Source: Burhinus oedicnemus
Lineage: Eukaryota > Chordata > Aves > Charadriiformes > Burhinidae
NCBI GenBank assembly: GCA_008921705.1
Contig: VFFE01007186.1
Span: 1,771,969-1,835,968 of the forward strand
Direction of reading: 5' to 3'
DNA length: 64,000 nt
Shown piece after piece: positions 1 to 10,159 of this stretch (position 1 is the first letter of the stretch; each line of letters begins with the position of its first letter). The notes beneath the pieces are model-generated. The model saw only the letters and a program-made list of their open reading frames with translations, made no database searches and was not told the origin of the DNA. Made by a program: the position numbers and the translations under genes.

Positions 1-100
1 AGGCTGCGAGATTCCTTGCCACAACAGATCCTCAGTAAGTGACTAATAGCATGCTGAACTTTGAAATCTTAGCTAAGTGATCTAAAGGATTGATTGTGCA

Positions 101-107
101 TATATAA
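101..107 (+). promoter_or_regulatory. LTR TATA box (TATATAA)
   Basis: A TATATAA motif lies in the LTR about 260 bp upstream of its AATAAA signal. The same motif is kept in the inverted copy at 5650-5656, which supports a real promoter element of the family. Confidence 0.55.
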
Positions 108-362
108 TCCTTTAGACATAAACGTTTGACTAAGTCTGGGACTAGGACTGGATCCAGCCGCACCTAGACTCCTCTCTGAGAAGGAGTTTAGAAAGCAAGA
201 GGGTCCTTTCTGAAACCTTGACTCAACGGGAGGGTCTCCCTGACAGTTCTGTCTGACCCTGTTCTCTATGCAGTAAATAACCAAGTGTACCTTGCCATCT
301 CGAATCTTGTTAAAACACGGTTGCATTTACCATCAAACTTTGTTAAATCCCTGTTTTATATC

Positions 363-368
363 AATAAA
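363..368 (+). terminator. LTR polyadenylation signal AATAAA
   Basis: A canonical AATAAA lies about 48 bp before the LTR end. It is conserved in the inverted copy (reverse complement at 5396-5401), where it also lies about 50 bp from the LTR 3' end. Confidence 0.55.
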
Positions 369-416
369 TGTACTGCTGCTCCTCTATGAGTGAAGTGCAT
401 TGCTCCATCCATAACA

Positions 417-2863
417 AAGGGTACATCTTCCTTTCTCCAGGTTTTCCCCCTGGTCTCTCGGACCTGGGGTTCCTGAACTCTGGTCTTCCTAGTGAAGACT
501 AAGGTCTCCAGAATTTCCATTTTATGAGAATAATTGTGAGAGTGAGAAAGAGGCTGAACTCTCTCAGGTCTAATTCTCACACCAAGGCTGAGATTTGCCT
601 AAAACACTAATGTAAGAAATGGGAAATATTCCTGGGTCCCCTAAACTAGATGTATAACCTAAACTAGACATACAGACACAGTGATGCTATCTACTTTCTG
701 TCTGTTGTTTTCATGATCATATCGATTCCTCTTTGAATCATTTTGCACAGGTTGTGTCACTGGAAACAAAGCAACAAATTGAGCTTGAGGTTTTTTCTGC
801 ATAATTATTTTGTTTTCAATGACAAGAGAATTAAGCCAACTCTTTATTATGTTAATTTCTTTTTTCCCATGTTCTCTTAGCAGTATTCCCCTAAACTTTG
901 ACAAGTTCTCTCTAGTGTTCCTCTGCATTCCTGCTGTTTTCAGCACTCTTGGTAACTGTTTCTCAGCACTTTCATCACTTGTGCTAATTGGATATTTTTT
1001 GTCTGCTTGTCCTACAATACTTTCTACATATGGTCTTTTTATGAACAAAGTTCTTACAAAAAACTCTTGGATGGCTTAATCTATATACTTAATATACTCT
1101 TCAGGAGAGGATAATGGCATTGATATTCCATTGTCACCAGAACCTTTATGACATTTTTTATGAGATAGTTCGAAACACGATGGCATTTAAACTCCCATAA
1201 ATAGCTGGCAAGAAGATAGCATGATGAGTTTGGACTGTCAAGGTGCAAAGGATGTAGTACTTTCTGGAGAAAAACAGAATTCACTTCCTTTTGCTATTTT
1301 AAATAAAACTGTCAAAAGGTTTGAACAGGTAGCAGGCAATGTTTATGTTAGAAGGAATAAAAGAAAAAAATTCAGAATGTTTTGTTTGTTTGTTTTGTGT
1401 CAGACATCAAGCTTCAAACTTTTTTGTCAGCTTATTACCAGCTGTTAAAGGATAAACTTTTCATGATCCTCAGTGGTCATGCACTAGAAGTCAAATACCG
1501 ATTCTGTTTTTTCAGTGTTCAGTTTACACGTAGACTGTTTATCAGTTTCACTTGAGGTGAATATGCTTTCTTTCTTCCTGTTTTTTTTTTTCTTTCCCTT
1601 TTTTGATGGATTTTTAGAAGGAGAGATGTTCAATGGTTTAAAATTTCATTAAGGGCTACTAAAAATATTTAACTTTCATACAAACAAGTGCAGCTGTGTT
1701 GACTGTAATATCACGTTCCTCACTATAAAGTCTTTCATTGTCTTGTGATAAGTTTGTTTTGTCTTGTTTTATCTACCTTTGACATTCCAGTGTTTTCTAC
1801 ATTACTAGACAATCCCAAATTGTCTTAGAAAATTAATTTCTTTTTTTAAAAAGAAAGACATTTAGTTAAAGAAGTATAGTAAATATAAACATCTTCATCT
1901 AAACAAAGGTTTCACACTGTATTAAAATATTTCATTATTGAATTATTGAATATATTTAATATTATCACTGAAAAGTGTTTCATTAGAAACACTTCAAACA
2001 GATTTACCGTTTTAGTATGTATGTGGCAAGAAACTGTACTGAAATAATGACCTAGGGATACACTGATAAGAATTTGTATTAGACTTTCAGTACCATTAAA
2101 GTGTCATGCAGTGATTGCTACATGATTTTAATAGCTTTCTAATAGTGCCAATTTTGTGTTCTCATTGACTTGCTTAGTTGGGACAGGTGAAAAAGTCTAT
2201 TTTTACTTATAAGGAAGGTGCAGTTGGTACACTTTTGAACCTGTCACCGCTTTTACTGCTTGTGAGATTTCTGTCATCTCACATTTGAAAAAAGATATCA
2301 TAGATATAAAAAATAATCGTGACACTGAACTAGCAAATAGTAGGCTTTAAGATGCCATGTGCAGATGTGACTCCGTCTGCTGGATGAATATTGTCAGAAC
2401 ATGAAAAGCTAGCTACCCATTGAGCTACATTTATTTCCAAAATGAAAAGGGTACAAAGGACTTGAACAATAACATTTCAGTTGAGAGCCATACACTTCCT
2501 TCTCTTTTCATGGAATTAAAGCCAACATACAAGGAAGATTTCTTTTAAAAAATTAGGCTTGTTATAGCTTTAGCTGCATCTCCCAATGATTGATTGCCAG
2601 TTAATAGCAGTGAATTAAACATAGCTTCACAGAAACCAAAGGGCTCACCTATGCTTACATATCACCACTCCAACTACAGATCTTACAGTTTCTTACTCAC
2701 TAGAAACCAATCTTCCAAACTGTGAAGCTTACAAACTGCTTGCCATTTGCTGTTGAAGGTTTTCTAATTAAATGACCGATACGTATGATCCAAACTCCTA
2801 TCAGGAGTGGTAATGGAATACCATGTGTTTTGGTACAGGTCATGATGAAGGTAGACTTGAAAA
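417..2863. other. Unique AT-rich sequence, no gene seen
   Basis: I recognise no repeat or gene here. A minus-strand open frame runs from about 1075 to 659 (roughly 135 codons, lysine- and asparagine-rich) with no recognised motif; a frame of that length is expected once or twice by chance in 64 kb of this composition. A pyrimidine-rich run sits near 1575-1604. If the LTR at 1-416 were a 5' LTR this would be its internal region, but no primer site or retroviral motif supports that. Confidence 0.5.
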
Positions 2864-2892
2864 TAGACTAGACTAGACTAGACTAGACTAGA
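2864..2892. repeat. (TAGAC)n microsatellite at a CR1 3' end
   Basis: About six copies of a 5-bp unit abut the 3' end of the minus-strand CR1 that follows. CR1 elements usually end in one or a few short 8-bp repeats rather than poly(A). Here the tail has become a pentamer array. Confidence 0.9.
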
Positions 2893-3712
2893 ATATTTCA
2901 GTTGGAAGGGACCTACAATGATCACCTAGTCCAACTGCCTGACCATTTCAGGGCTGACCAAAAGTTAAAGCAAGTTGTTGTGCAAATGCCTTGTCAACAC
3001 TGATGGGCTTGGGGCATCAACCACCTCCCTAGGAAGCCTCTTCCAGTGTTTGATCACCCTCTCAGTAAAGAGATGTTTCCTCATATCTAGTCTGAACTTG
3101 ATGCAGCTTTGAACCATTCCCACATGTCCTACCCCTGGATCCCAGGGAGAAGAGATCAGCACCTCCCTCTCCACTTCCCCGCCTCAGGATGCTGTAGAGA
3201 CTGTTGAGGTCACTCCTCAGCCTCCTTTTCTCCAAACTAGACAAGCCCAAAGTCCTTAGCTGCTCTTCATAAGACACTCGTTCCAGCCCTTTCACCAGCT
3301 TTGTTGCCCTCTTCTGGATGTATTCAAGTACTTTAACATTCTTCTTAAATTGTGGGGCCCAGGACTGCACACAGTACTCCAGGTGAGGCTGCAGCAATGC
3401 TGAAGACAGTGGGATAATCACCTCTTTTGACTGGCTGGTTATACTGTGTTTGATGCACCCCAGGATGCAGTTTGCCCTCTTGACTACCAGGGCACACTGC
3501 TGACTCCTACTGAGCCTGCTGTTGACCAGCACCCCCAGATTCCTTTCTGCAGGGCTGCTCTCCAGCCTCTCCTCTCCCAATTTATACTTGTGCCTAGTAT
3601 TGCTCTGTCCCAGGTGCAGATTCTGGCACTTGGAGTGGTTAAATTTCATGCCATTGATGATTGCTCAATGCTCAAATCTATCCAGATCCCACAGCAAGGC
3701 CTTTCACCCTTC
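2893..3712 (-). mobile_element. CR1 LINE, 5'-truncated
   Basis: This is the 3' part of a CR1 non-LTR retrotransposon, covering the C-terminal end of ORF2 (reverse transcriptase thumb and tail) and the short 3' UTR. A 195-codon minus-strand frame at 3649-3062 carries CR1 hallmarks such as NLGVLVNSRLS, LEYCVQSWAPQ and KRATKLVKGLE. Full-length CR1 is about 4.5 kb, so only the last 0.8 kb or so remains, the usual outcome of aborted reverse transcription. Frameshifts near the end break the last part. Its 3' 700 bp is about 95% identical by eye to the CR1 at 41303-42340. The 5' end is approximate. Confidence 0.95.
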
Positions 3713-4119
3713 CTTTAACTCTAGAGAGGGAAATAAACTTTAGGAAGTACAGAGGACATAGCTGAGAAAGAACTGCTTCTCTGAGAAGAACAGCAGAGTG
3801 ATGTGGGGTGGTTCTAACAGCTGAGTAAAATGACAGACAAGAATGATGGTGCCCACCATGGGGATTTTGTAACAGCAGTGGTCAGATGGAGTGACTGACT
3901 GCAAGCAACTAAAAGGATATCGTGCACAGGGAGCCAGAAAGGGTCCTACGGATGAACTTCAAAATAAGTTCTGAAAGGACTTCTGTGAAAAATGTTGTTT
4001 GGTCATGCAATAAGTTAAGAGATTTAAATCCTCGATGTGGAAATCCACTGGATATCAAACCAAGGGTTAGTACAGTCTACTTTTTCACAGCAGTTATCTA
4101 TGAGTCTGCTGTCACCATG
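3713..4119. other. Unique spacer, nothing recognised
   Basis: About 400 bp of unique sequence lie between two minus-strand CR1 copies. I see no open frame of note and no repeat. Confidence 0.5.
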
Positions 4120-4856
4120 GAGTCATAGAATCATAGAGTGGTTTGGGTTGGAAGGCACCTCTCAAGATCATCTAGTCTAACTTCCCTGCCATGGGGAGGG
4201 ACATCTTGCACTAGATCTGGTTGCTCAAAGCCATGTCCAACCTGACCTTGAACACTTCCGATGATGGGGAATCCACAACTTCTCTGGGCAACCTATGCCA
4301 GTGTCTCACTACACTCATCATAAAAAATTCTGTCCTTATTTTCAATCTAAACCTACCCTCTTTCAATTTAAAACTGTTGCCCCTTGTCCTGTCACTCCAG
4401 ACCCTAGTAAAAAGTCTCTCTCCATCTTTTTTATAAGCCTCCTTTAAGTACTGACATACAGCAATAAGTCCTCCCCAGAGCTTTCTCTTCTCCAATCCCC
4501 AAATCACTCAGCCTTTCTTAATAGAAGAGGCATTCCAATCCTCTAGCCATTTTCATGGCCCTCCTCTGGACCTGCCCTAACGGGTCCATGTCTTTTTTTG
4601 CACTGGAGACCCCTGAGCTGGATGCAGTATTCCAGGTGGGGTCTCACAAGAGCAGAGTAGAGGGGGAGGATCACCTCCTGTGATGTGCTGGCCACACTTC
4701 CTTTTATGCAGCCCAGGATATGGTTGGCTTTCTGGGCTGCAAGCACACATTGCTGGCTTGTGTCCCATTTTTCATCCACCAGTATCCCCAAGTCCTTCTC
4801 TGCGGGGCCACTCTCAGCCCATTCATCCCCCATAAATGAATCACAATTCACTGGAA
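4120..4856 (-). mobile_element. CR1 LINE, 5'-truncated, second subfamily
   Basis: This minus-strand CR1 tail has a different 3' end from the copy at 2893, reading inward from TCATAGAATCATAGAG. Decayed ORF2 frames at 4863-4543 and 4507-4211 carry [21 protein letters not shown] and HWHRLPREVV, the conserved CR1 C-terminal motifs, in two frames, so at least one frameshift has occurred. It groups by its 3' end with the copies at 32867, 43966 and 58072. The 5' end is approximate. Confidence 0.95.
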
Positions 4857-5014
4857 CATCCAATGAAAACAGAGAAGAAAGGCTTATTCTTTGGAATTTA
4901 TGATGGTCTTAAAGCCATTAACTACTCCAGACTGCACTGCTTGTTGTAGAGCAGAAGAGTTGATAAGATTACCACTGATTGTTCTTTCTGTTATTCAGAT
5001 GGTTGATGACAGTC

Positions 5015-5344
5015 ACAATCCTCACGGTGTTCCTCGGGGCTCAGTTTTGGGGCCAGCCTTTTTTAATATCTTTATTGATGACTTGGTCAAGGGGATTGAG
5101 TACATCCTCAGTAGTTTGCAGATGACACCAAATTAAGTGGGAGCGTTGATCTGCTTGAGGGTAGGAAGGCTCTGCAGAACGATCTGGACAGACTGGATGG
5201 ATGGGCTGAAGCCAATTGTATGAGGTTTAACAAGGCCAAATGCTGGGTCCTCCACTTCGGTCACAACAACCCCAGGCAATGCTACAGGTTTGGGGAGGAG
5301 CGGCTGGAAAGCTGCCTGGCAGAAAAGGACGTGAGGGTCCTGGT
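5015..5344 (+). mobile_element. CR1 LINE, 5' half of an element split by an LTR
   Basis: The plus-strand sequence encodes the reverse-transcriptase palm region, including [20 protein letters not shown], but the frame is broken around the expected FADD catalytic box, where the text reads as a shifted LQMT. The CR1 resumes without loss at 6098 after the LTR. The last 5 bp here, CTGGT (5340-5344), are repeated at 6098-6102 as the target-site duplication of the LTR. The 5' end is approximate (about 4990-5020). Confidence 0.9.
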
Positions 5345-5395
5345 TGTCGTGGATAGAATGATGCACTTCACTCATAAGAGAGAAGCACCAATATG

Positions 5396-5401
5396 TTTAT
5401 T
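5396..5401 (-). terminator. LTR polyadenylation signal AATAAA
   Basis: TTTATT on the plus strand is AATAAA on the LTR's coding strand, near its 3' end. It is conserved with 363-368 in the related LTR. Confidence 0.55.
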
Positions 5402-5649
5402 GATATAAAACGATTTAAGAAAGTTGATAGTAGATGTGACAGTTTAACAAGATTCGAGATGACAAGGTACACTTGGTTACTTACTGCATAGAGAACAGGG
5501 TCAGACAGAACTGTCAGGGAGACCCTCCTGTTGAGTCAAGGTTTCAGAAAGGACCCTCTTGCTTTCTAAACTCCTTCTCAGAGAGGAGTCTAGGTGCGGC
5601 TGGATCCAGTCCTAGTCCCAGACTTAGTCAAAGGTTTATGTCTAAAGGA

Positions 5650-5656
5650 TTATATA
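5650..5656 (-). promoter_or_regulatory. LTR TATA box
   Basis: The minus strand reads TATATAA, about 250 bp upstream of the AATAAA signal. It is conserved with 101-107. Confidence 0.55.
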
Positions 5657-6097
5657 TGCACAATCAATCCTTTAGATCACTTAGCTAAGATTTCAAAGTT
5701 CAGCATGCTATTAGTCACTTACTGAGGATCTGTTGTGGCAAGGAATCTCGCAGCCTCGATGAGTAGTAACCTTGAGCGGCGTCCCTACTCAAGGGGAGAT
5801 CCTGGCGTGCAGCTTGCTGCTGTGCAGGAGAGCTCAAAGGGCTGTTCACTGTTTATAGGGGTAAGATCATTGACCTATAGTCATATTTGCATATTGACCA
5901 GAGAACCAGCACTCCTCAAGTTAGCCCTTGGCTGTTGTGTTGTTATCTGTCTCCCCAAAGCCACATTGAGCCCCGGATGCCACCATCACTACTACACGCA
6001 CCCATCATGACCACCACGGGCGGTTGTCGCTTGAGCAGGATTATGGAAGATAAATATCAGGTTGGCTCCTCGAGAAAGGGGGAAGCACACCGTCACA

Positions 6098-6760
6098 CTG
6101 GTGGACAGCTGGCTAAACATGAGCCAGCAATGTGCCCAGGTATCCAAGAAGGCCAATGGCATCTTGGCCTGTATCAAGAATAGTGTGGCCAGCAGCAGTA
6201 GGGAAGTGACCGTGCCCCCTGTACTCAGCACTGGTGAGGCCACAGCTTGAGTCCTGTGTTCAGTTTTGGGCGCCACAGTATAGGAGGAACATTGAGGTGC
6301 TGGAGCATGTCCAGAGAAGGGCAACAAAGCTGGTGAGGGGTCTGGAGAACATGTCTTATGAGGAGTGGCTGAAGAAATTAGGATTGTTTAGTCTGGAGAA
6401 GAGAAGGCTGAGGGGAGACCTTCTTGCTCTCTACAACTACCTGGAAGGAAGTTGTAGTGAGATGGGAGCTGATCTCTTCTCCCAAGTAACTAGCGATAGG
6501 ACAAGAGGAAACTGGTTCAAGTTGTGGCAGGGGAGGTTTAGGCTGGACATTAGGAAAAAATTTTTCACTGAAAGAGTTATCAAACATTGGAACAGGCTGC
6601 CCAGGGAGGTGGTTGAGTCAGCGTCCCTAGATGTGTTTAAAAGTCGTGTAGATGTGGTGCTTGGAAACATGGTTTAGTGGTGGACCTGGTAGAGTAGGGT
6701 CAATGGTTGGACTAGATGATCTTAAAGGTCTTTTCCAACCTAAATGATTCTATGATTCTA
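6098..6760 (+). mobile_element. CR1 LINE, 3' half of the split element
   Basis: This continues the CR1 that begins at about 5015. A 147-codon frame at 6234-6677 includes [11 protein letters not shown] and [11 protein letters not shown], and the element ends with TGATTCTATGATTCT at about 6756, the typical CR1 8-bp repeat tail. The ORF is broken upstream near 6235. Together with 5015-5344 the CR1 is about 1 kb and predates the LTR. Confidence 0.95.
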
Positions 6761-6848
6761 ACTGCATAAAAGACAGCAAGTGACAAAAGACAGCTAAGAC
6801 TATACAATGATCAAGATAAAGTTGACAGATAGAAGTGTATGAAATTGT

Positions 6849-6999
6849 TTTCTTTTTCTTTCTTTCTCTCTCATTTCCTCTTTCTCTCTTTTTCTCCTTC
6901 CTTCCTTCCTTCCTTCCTTCCTTCCTTCCTTCCTTCCTTCCTTCCTTCCTTCCTTCCTTCCTTCCTTCCTTCCTTCCTTCCTTCCTTCCTCCCACTCCT
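6849..6999. repeat. (CCTT)n microsatellite in a pyrimidine tract
   Basis: About 24 uninterrupted copies of CTTC (6895-6990) are preceded by a mixed TTTC/CTCT pyrimidine run from 6849. Only the minus strand is purine. Open frames reading Lys-Glu-Gly-Arg on one strand and Leu-Pro-Ser-Phe on the other are artefacts of the repeat. A long pure homopurine-homopyrimidine array of this kind can form triplex DNA and is likely to vary in length. Confidence 0.98.
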
Positions 7000-8799
7000 T
7001 AGCTACTCTATACATGTTTATATATTAATGCTCTAGTCCAGAAGACAAGTGATTTAGCCCCCTCAGGTGTTTCCTATGATCAGTTCCAGCAGATAGTCTG
7101 CTTAAAACATCACCGTGTAGATAAAACTAAGATAGCTATAATTACAGTACTCTCTCAAAGTATAACTAAAAACTTTTTCACTGAAAATGCAAAGAGATCT
7201 TTACACTTGTTTCAGTCTGACTGAAGAGGTTTTAAGAGTTCCAAAGTGGACTGCTTTTCATTAGTGCTAAAAGATTATTTTCCAGAAGAAAAAAAAGACA
7301 AAAATCCCACATGCGCATACGCATCACATAACATGTGCAAACTATAAATGATAGGTATCATGACAGAATCCTACATCAAAACTTTTTATAGATTTTTTCT
7401 TATATGCGGAAAGGAACAAAACTTTGAGAGCTGATCCTGTCTGTGACTATGTAGGAAAAAGTCTGGAATTCTATTTTTTCTATGTAGAAAGTATTACATA
7501 TAGCCTGTACCCTTATAATGCATTTATCTTACAATAAAAAGAAGCAAAAAAATAGAGAAATTGAATAACCTCATCTTGATAAGATCTGATCAGCCAGACG
7601 GGGCAGAAGTGTGACCATATCTGATATGTAATCTCAGCCATCTTGACAGTTAGATACAGTTTAGAAATAGGGGTATGTAGTGACTTTGACCCAGCCTGAT
7701 CAAAATTTTTTTGAAAGATCCTTACAATGGAGAGTACGTTGAAATACTATATCTCTTGTCATTGCTTCAGAAGCAGAGTCTGACTTCCCTTCTAATAAAC
7801 CTTGGCACAGCACCATGAAAAAAGTGGGGGCCAGCTGTGTACTTGGTATAAAACTCCTGTGATGCCTGTAAGGATACACCAGGAAGACATTTGTCTAGAA
7901 GGTGAAATCCTGTCTTTTGTTAATGCTGAGAAAACTTCACAAAAATTCAGCTGGGTTACACAGATATTACTGAAGAAGACTAATTTTCCTTATTTGGTAT
8001 TTCAGTCAGCAGTATTAGAAAAATAAACAACAAGAAAGCAAAAAGTTAATTAACATGGTACACAAATCAAACTCCCAAATAATATTTAATTTTGGGTTTT
8101 AGGTATCTGCTGTGACCATTCTTCTAGTAAAAATGAACTAAAATCAACCTGTATTATTTCAGTATTATTTAATAATGTTTAGCAATCACTAAGCCTAAAT
8201 TTGTATGTTTGCAGTGTAATAGGACAAGATCCTCTAAAGAGATTTGTATATACTGCAATAATTTCTATAAATCATAGTTAACATTTCTCAATATGATATC
8301 TAAGGTTCAAATTTTGCACCACATTAAACACCTACATAAACAGGAATTATTCTGAAATCAGGTGATTACACCACAATCACCTCTAAGTCTGCAAAATGTT
8401 GTACTTTGATGGTCAAGCCACGTGGTTAGACATTCTTTACAATGATAGGTAGTAACTGAGAAATCAGTGAAACTGTTCTGGTTCTTGAAGTTTGTAGCAT
8501 GTTTAAACATTCTGCTGAATCATGCTATATCTGTCAAAGCATGTATTTCTGAATCCTAGTTGTAACGATTTTAATAGCACAGGAGCATGTTCACACCCAA
8601 ATACATGTCTGAACACACAATTCTTTTAAGTTCACAGTGAAGGATGAGGAAAAACTGTTAGTGGAGACTGAAACAGAAAATCTATAATAACGTGTCACTC
8701 CAAACAACTATTAAGACATATCATAGCTGCATGCACAAGAGGAGAGAAAGCCATCTTACGGTGTAATCAAATTACAGGACTGCACAGCTGCTTCCATCA
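7000..8799. other. Unique AT-rich sequence, no gene seen
   Basis: Nothing is recognised over 1.8 kb. The one longer frame (7802-8026, 74 codons) has no known motif and is probably chance. Confidence 0.5.
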
Positions 8800-10139
8800 G
8801 GACCAAAAATTGCAATCTACAATATGGATATATTCCATTCATGACATATACCGGTGTTCCAGGGAATTTCCCAGTTGTTTTAATAAGATGGCTAACCAGA
8901 GATTAGCCTTTATCATTTAAAATTTGAATATGCTAGAGCAATAGCCAAAAATTCATGCGGACATAAACGTGTTTCCAGCATTATCTCACATTAGAGGGTT
9001 AATTACTTTCTTGTTCTTAATATAGAACTGCATTCAGTTGCTAAGGAAACCAATGATTCCTTCATGTCTAGAAGTACTTGAATCACATTTCGGTTTCTTT
9101 GTTTTCTAGGAGGTTTTGTTGTTGTTGCTGTTGTTTTTCACTAATCTTAAATCAGAAAAGCAGAAAGGACACCAAGGCTTAAAAATGAAAAATGCAGGCT
9201 GACCCAGTAATGGCCAGGTTCGTGATGATGAGGCAGAACAGTGTGTTGCCTGTGGGGAAACAAGCTGTAGGCTCTGCCTTTAATTGTTTCCTCCCAGAAA
9301 GCAAAGTTAGAAGCAGTGAACGTGCACTGACTTAGAGCCCTGAAATTCGTGGTAACTCACCTTCAGCCAGCTCAAGCTAATCTGCCTGTTGACTATAGCT
9401 AATCACCTTTCCTCTCACATTGTTCTTTAGGTGTTAGATGTGATAAAACTGTATATACCATGGTGGAAAATATTCTGGAAAAAGGAATTTAGAGTGAATA
9501 TAATATTTTATATTATTTTAAGCCAAATCTAGTTCTTCGATGTCTCTTATGTTCCAGTACTTAAAGTATTATATTGTCCACTTTCCCACAAGGCAAAGAA
9601 TATTGTTCACCATCGCAATGTATAATAAAATGTAATCATTTTAAGTTTATTATAATTTTGCATGGCAAGATGTAACTAGTATTTAGTGGTAAAGTTGGTA
9701 ACTGAAGGACTTCAGAATCTGTCCACAAGTGGTTCTAAAACAAGTGTGCTTATTTCTATCTCTTACGAGGAATGTTATGAATATGCTTAACCACAGGAAG
9801 ATACATAGCATCATAAAGGGAGAAGCAGAATAAAAAAACCCCTTAGGTTTCTTCTGTGAAAGGGTTCATAGAATTAGATTTAGATAGGCATGATTTGGCC
9901 ATTTAACTGCATTTTAAGTCCCTAAACATATCCAAAAAGCATGTCTGTTTTTCTGTCAGTGCAACCTTTTGTGTGCATAAAGGTCTGAAGTGAAGAACTT
10001 TTTACAGGCTTACGTATGCGTTAGCTCAAGGGCAAACTCCTTCAAGACCTCCAGTTAACTATTTGTCTGCCTATTTTTTCTGTTGACACCTTTTTCAACA
10101 GCAGTCTCAGCTCAGGTCTACTTACTGGGGTCCATCCTG
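8800..10139 (+). repeat. Direct duplication, copy 1 (1340 bp), ends at gap
   Basis: The 1340 bp from GGACCAAAAATTGC to GGGGTCCATCCTG recur at 10160-11801. By eye the copies differ at about six single bases, two 2-bp indels and one 298-bp indel. Copy 1 runs straight into the N run at 10140. The content is unique AT-rich sequence with no gene. The very high identity and the position on both sides of an assembly gap suggest two haplotypes laid in tandem rather than a real duplication. Confidence 0.97.
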
Positions 10140-10159
10140 NNNNNNNNNNNNNNNNNNNN
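10140..10159. other. Assembly gap (20 N)
   Basis: Twenty N separate the two copies of the duplicated block. A short fixed-size gap usually marks a join of unknown true length. Confidence 0.99.

Larger units (their letters stand above)
1..416 (+). mobile_element. ERV LTR, 3' part, cut by window edge
   Basis: The sequence matches, as an inverted repeat, most of the complete solo LTR at 5345-6097 and so belongs to the same family. It reads on the plus strand: a TATATAA box at 101-107, an AATAAA signal at 363-368, and an end in CA at 416, the usual U3-R-U5 order. The start lies outside the window, so no target-site duplication can be checked. No primer binding site follows position 416, which argues against a 5' LTR of an intact provirus. 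It is probably a solo LTR or a 3' LTR. Family membership is seen by direct comparison; solo status is inferred. Confidence 0.85.
5345..6097 (-). mobile_element. Solo ERV LTR, 753 bp, inserted in a CR1
   Basis: The element starts TGTCG and ends TCACA on the plus strand, so it has the retroviral TG...CA termini, and it is flanked by a perfect 5-bp target-site duplication, CTGGT (5340-5344 and 6098-6102). Signals show that it reads on the minus strand: TATATAA (complement of 5650-5656) and AATAAA (complement of 5396-5401), the latter about 50 bp from the LTR end. An octamer-type ATGCAAAT site (complement of 5885-5892) lies in U3. No internal retroviral sequence remains, as expected after LTR-LTR recombination. 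Much of it matches 1-416 in inverted orientation. A 5-bp duplication suits several avian ERV groups, so the class is left open. Confidence 0.92.

Noticed and set aside
618..656. Short frame starting Met-Gly-Asn after the first LTR, like a gag start
   Set aside because: It stops after 12 codons, no primer binding site follows the LTR, and no retroviral motif is near.
6750..7036. Open frames of repeated Lys-Glu-Gly-Arg or Leu-Pro-Ser-Phe
   Set aside because: They are translations of the CCTT microsatellite.
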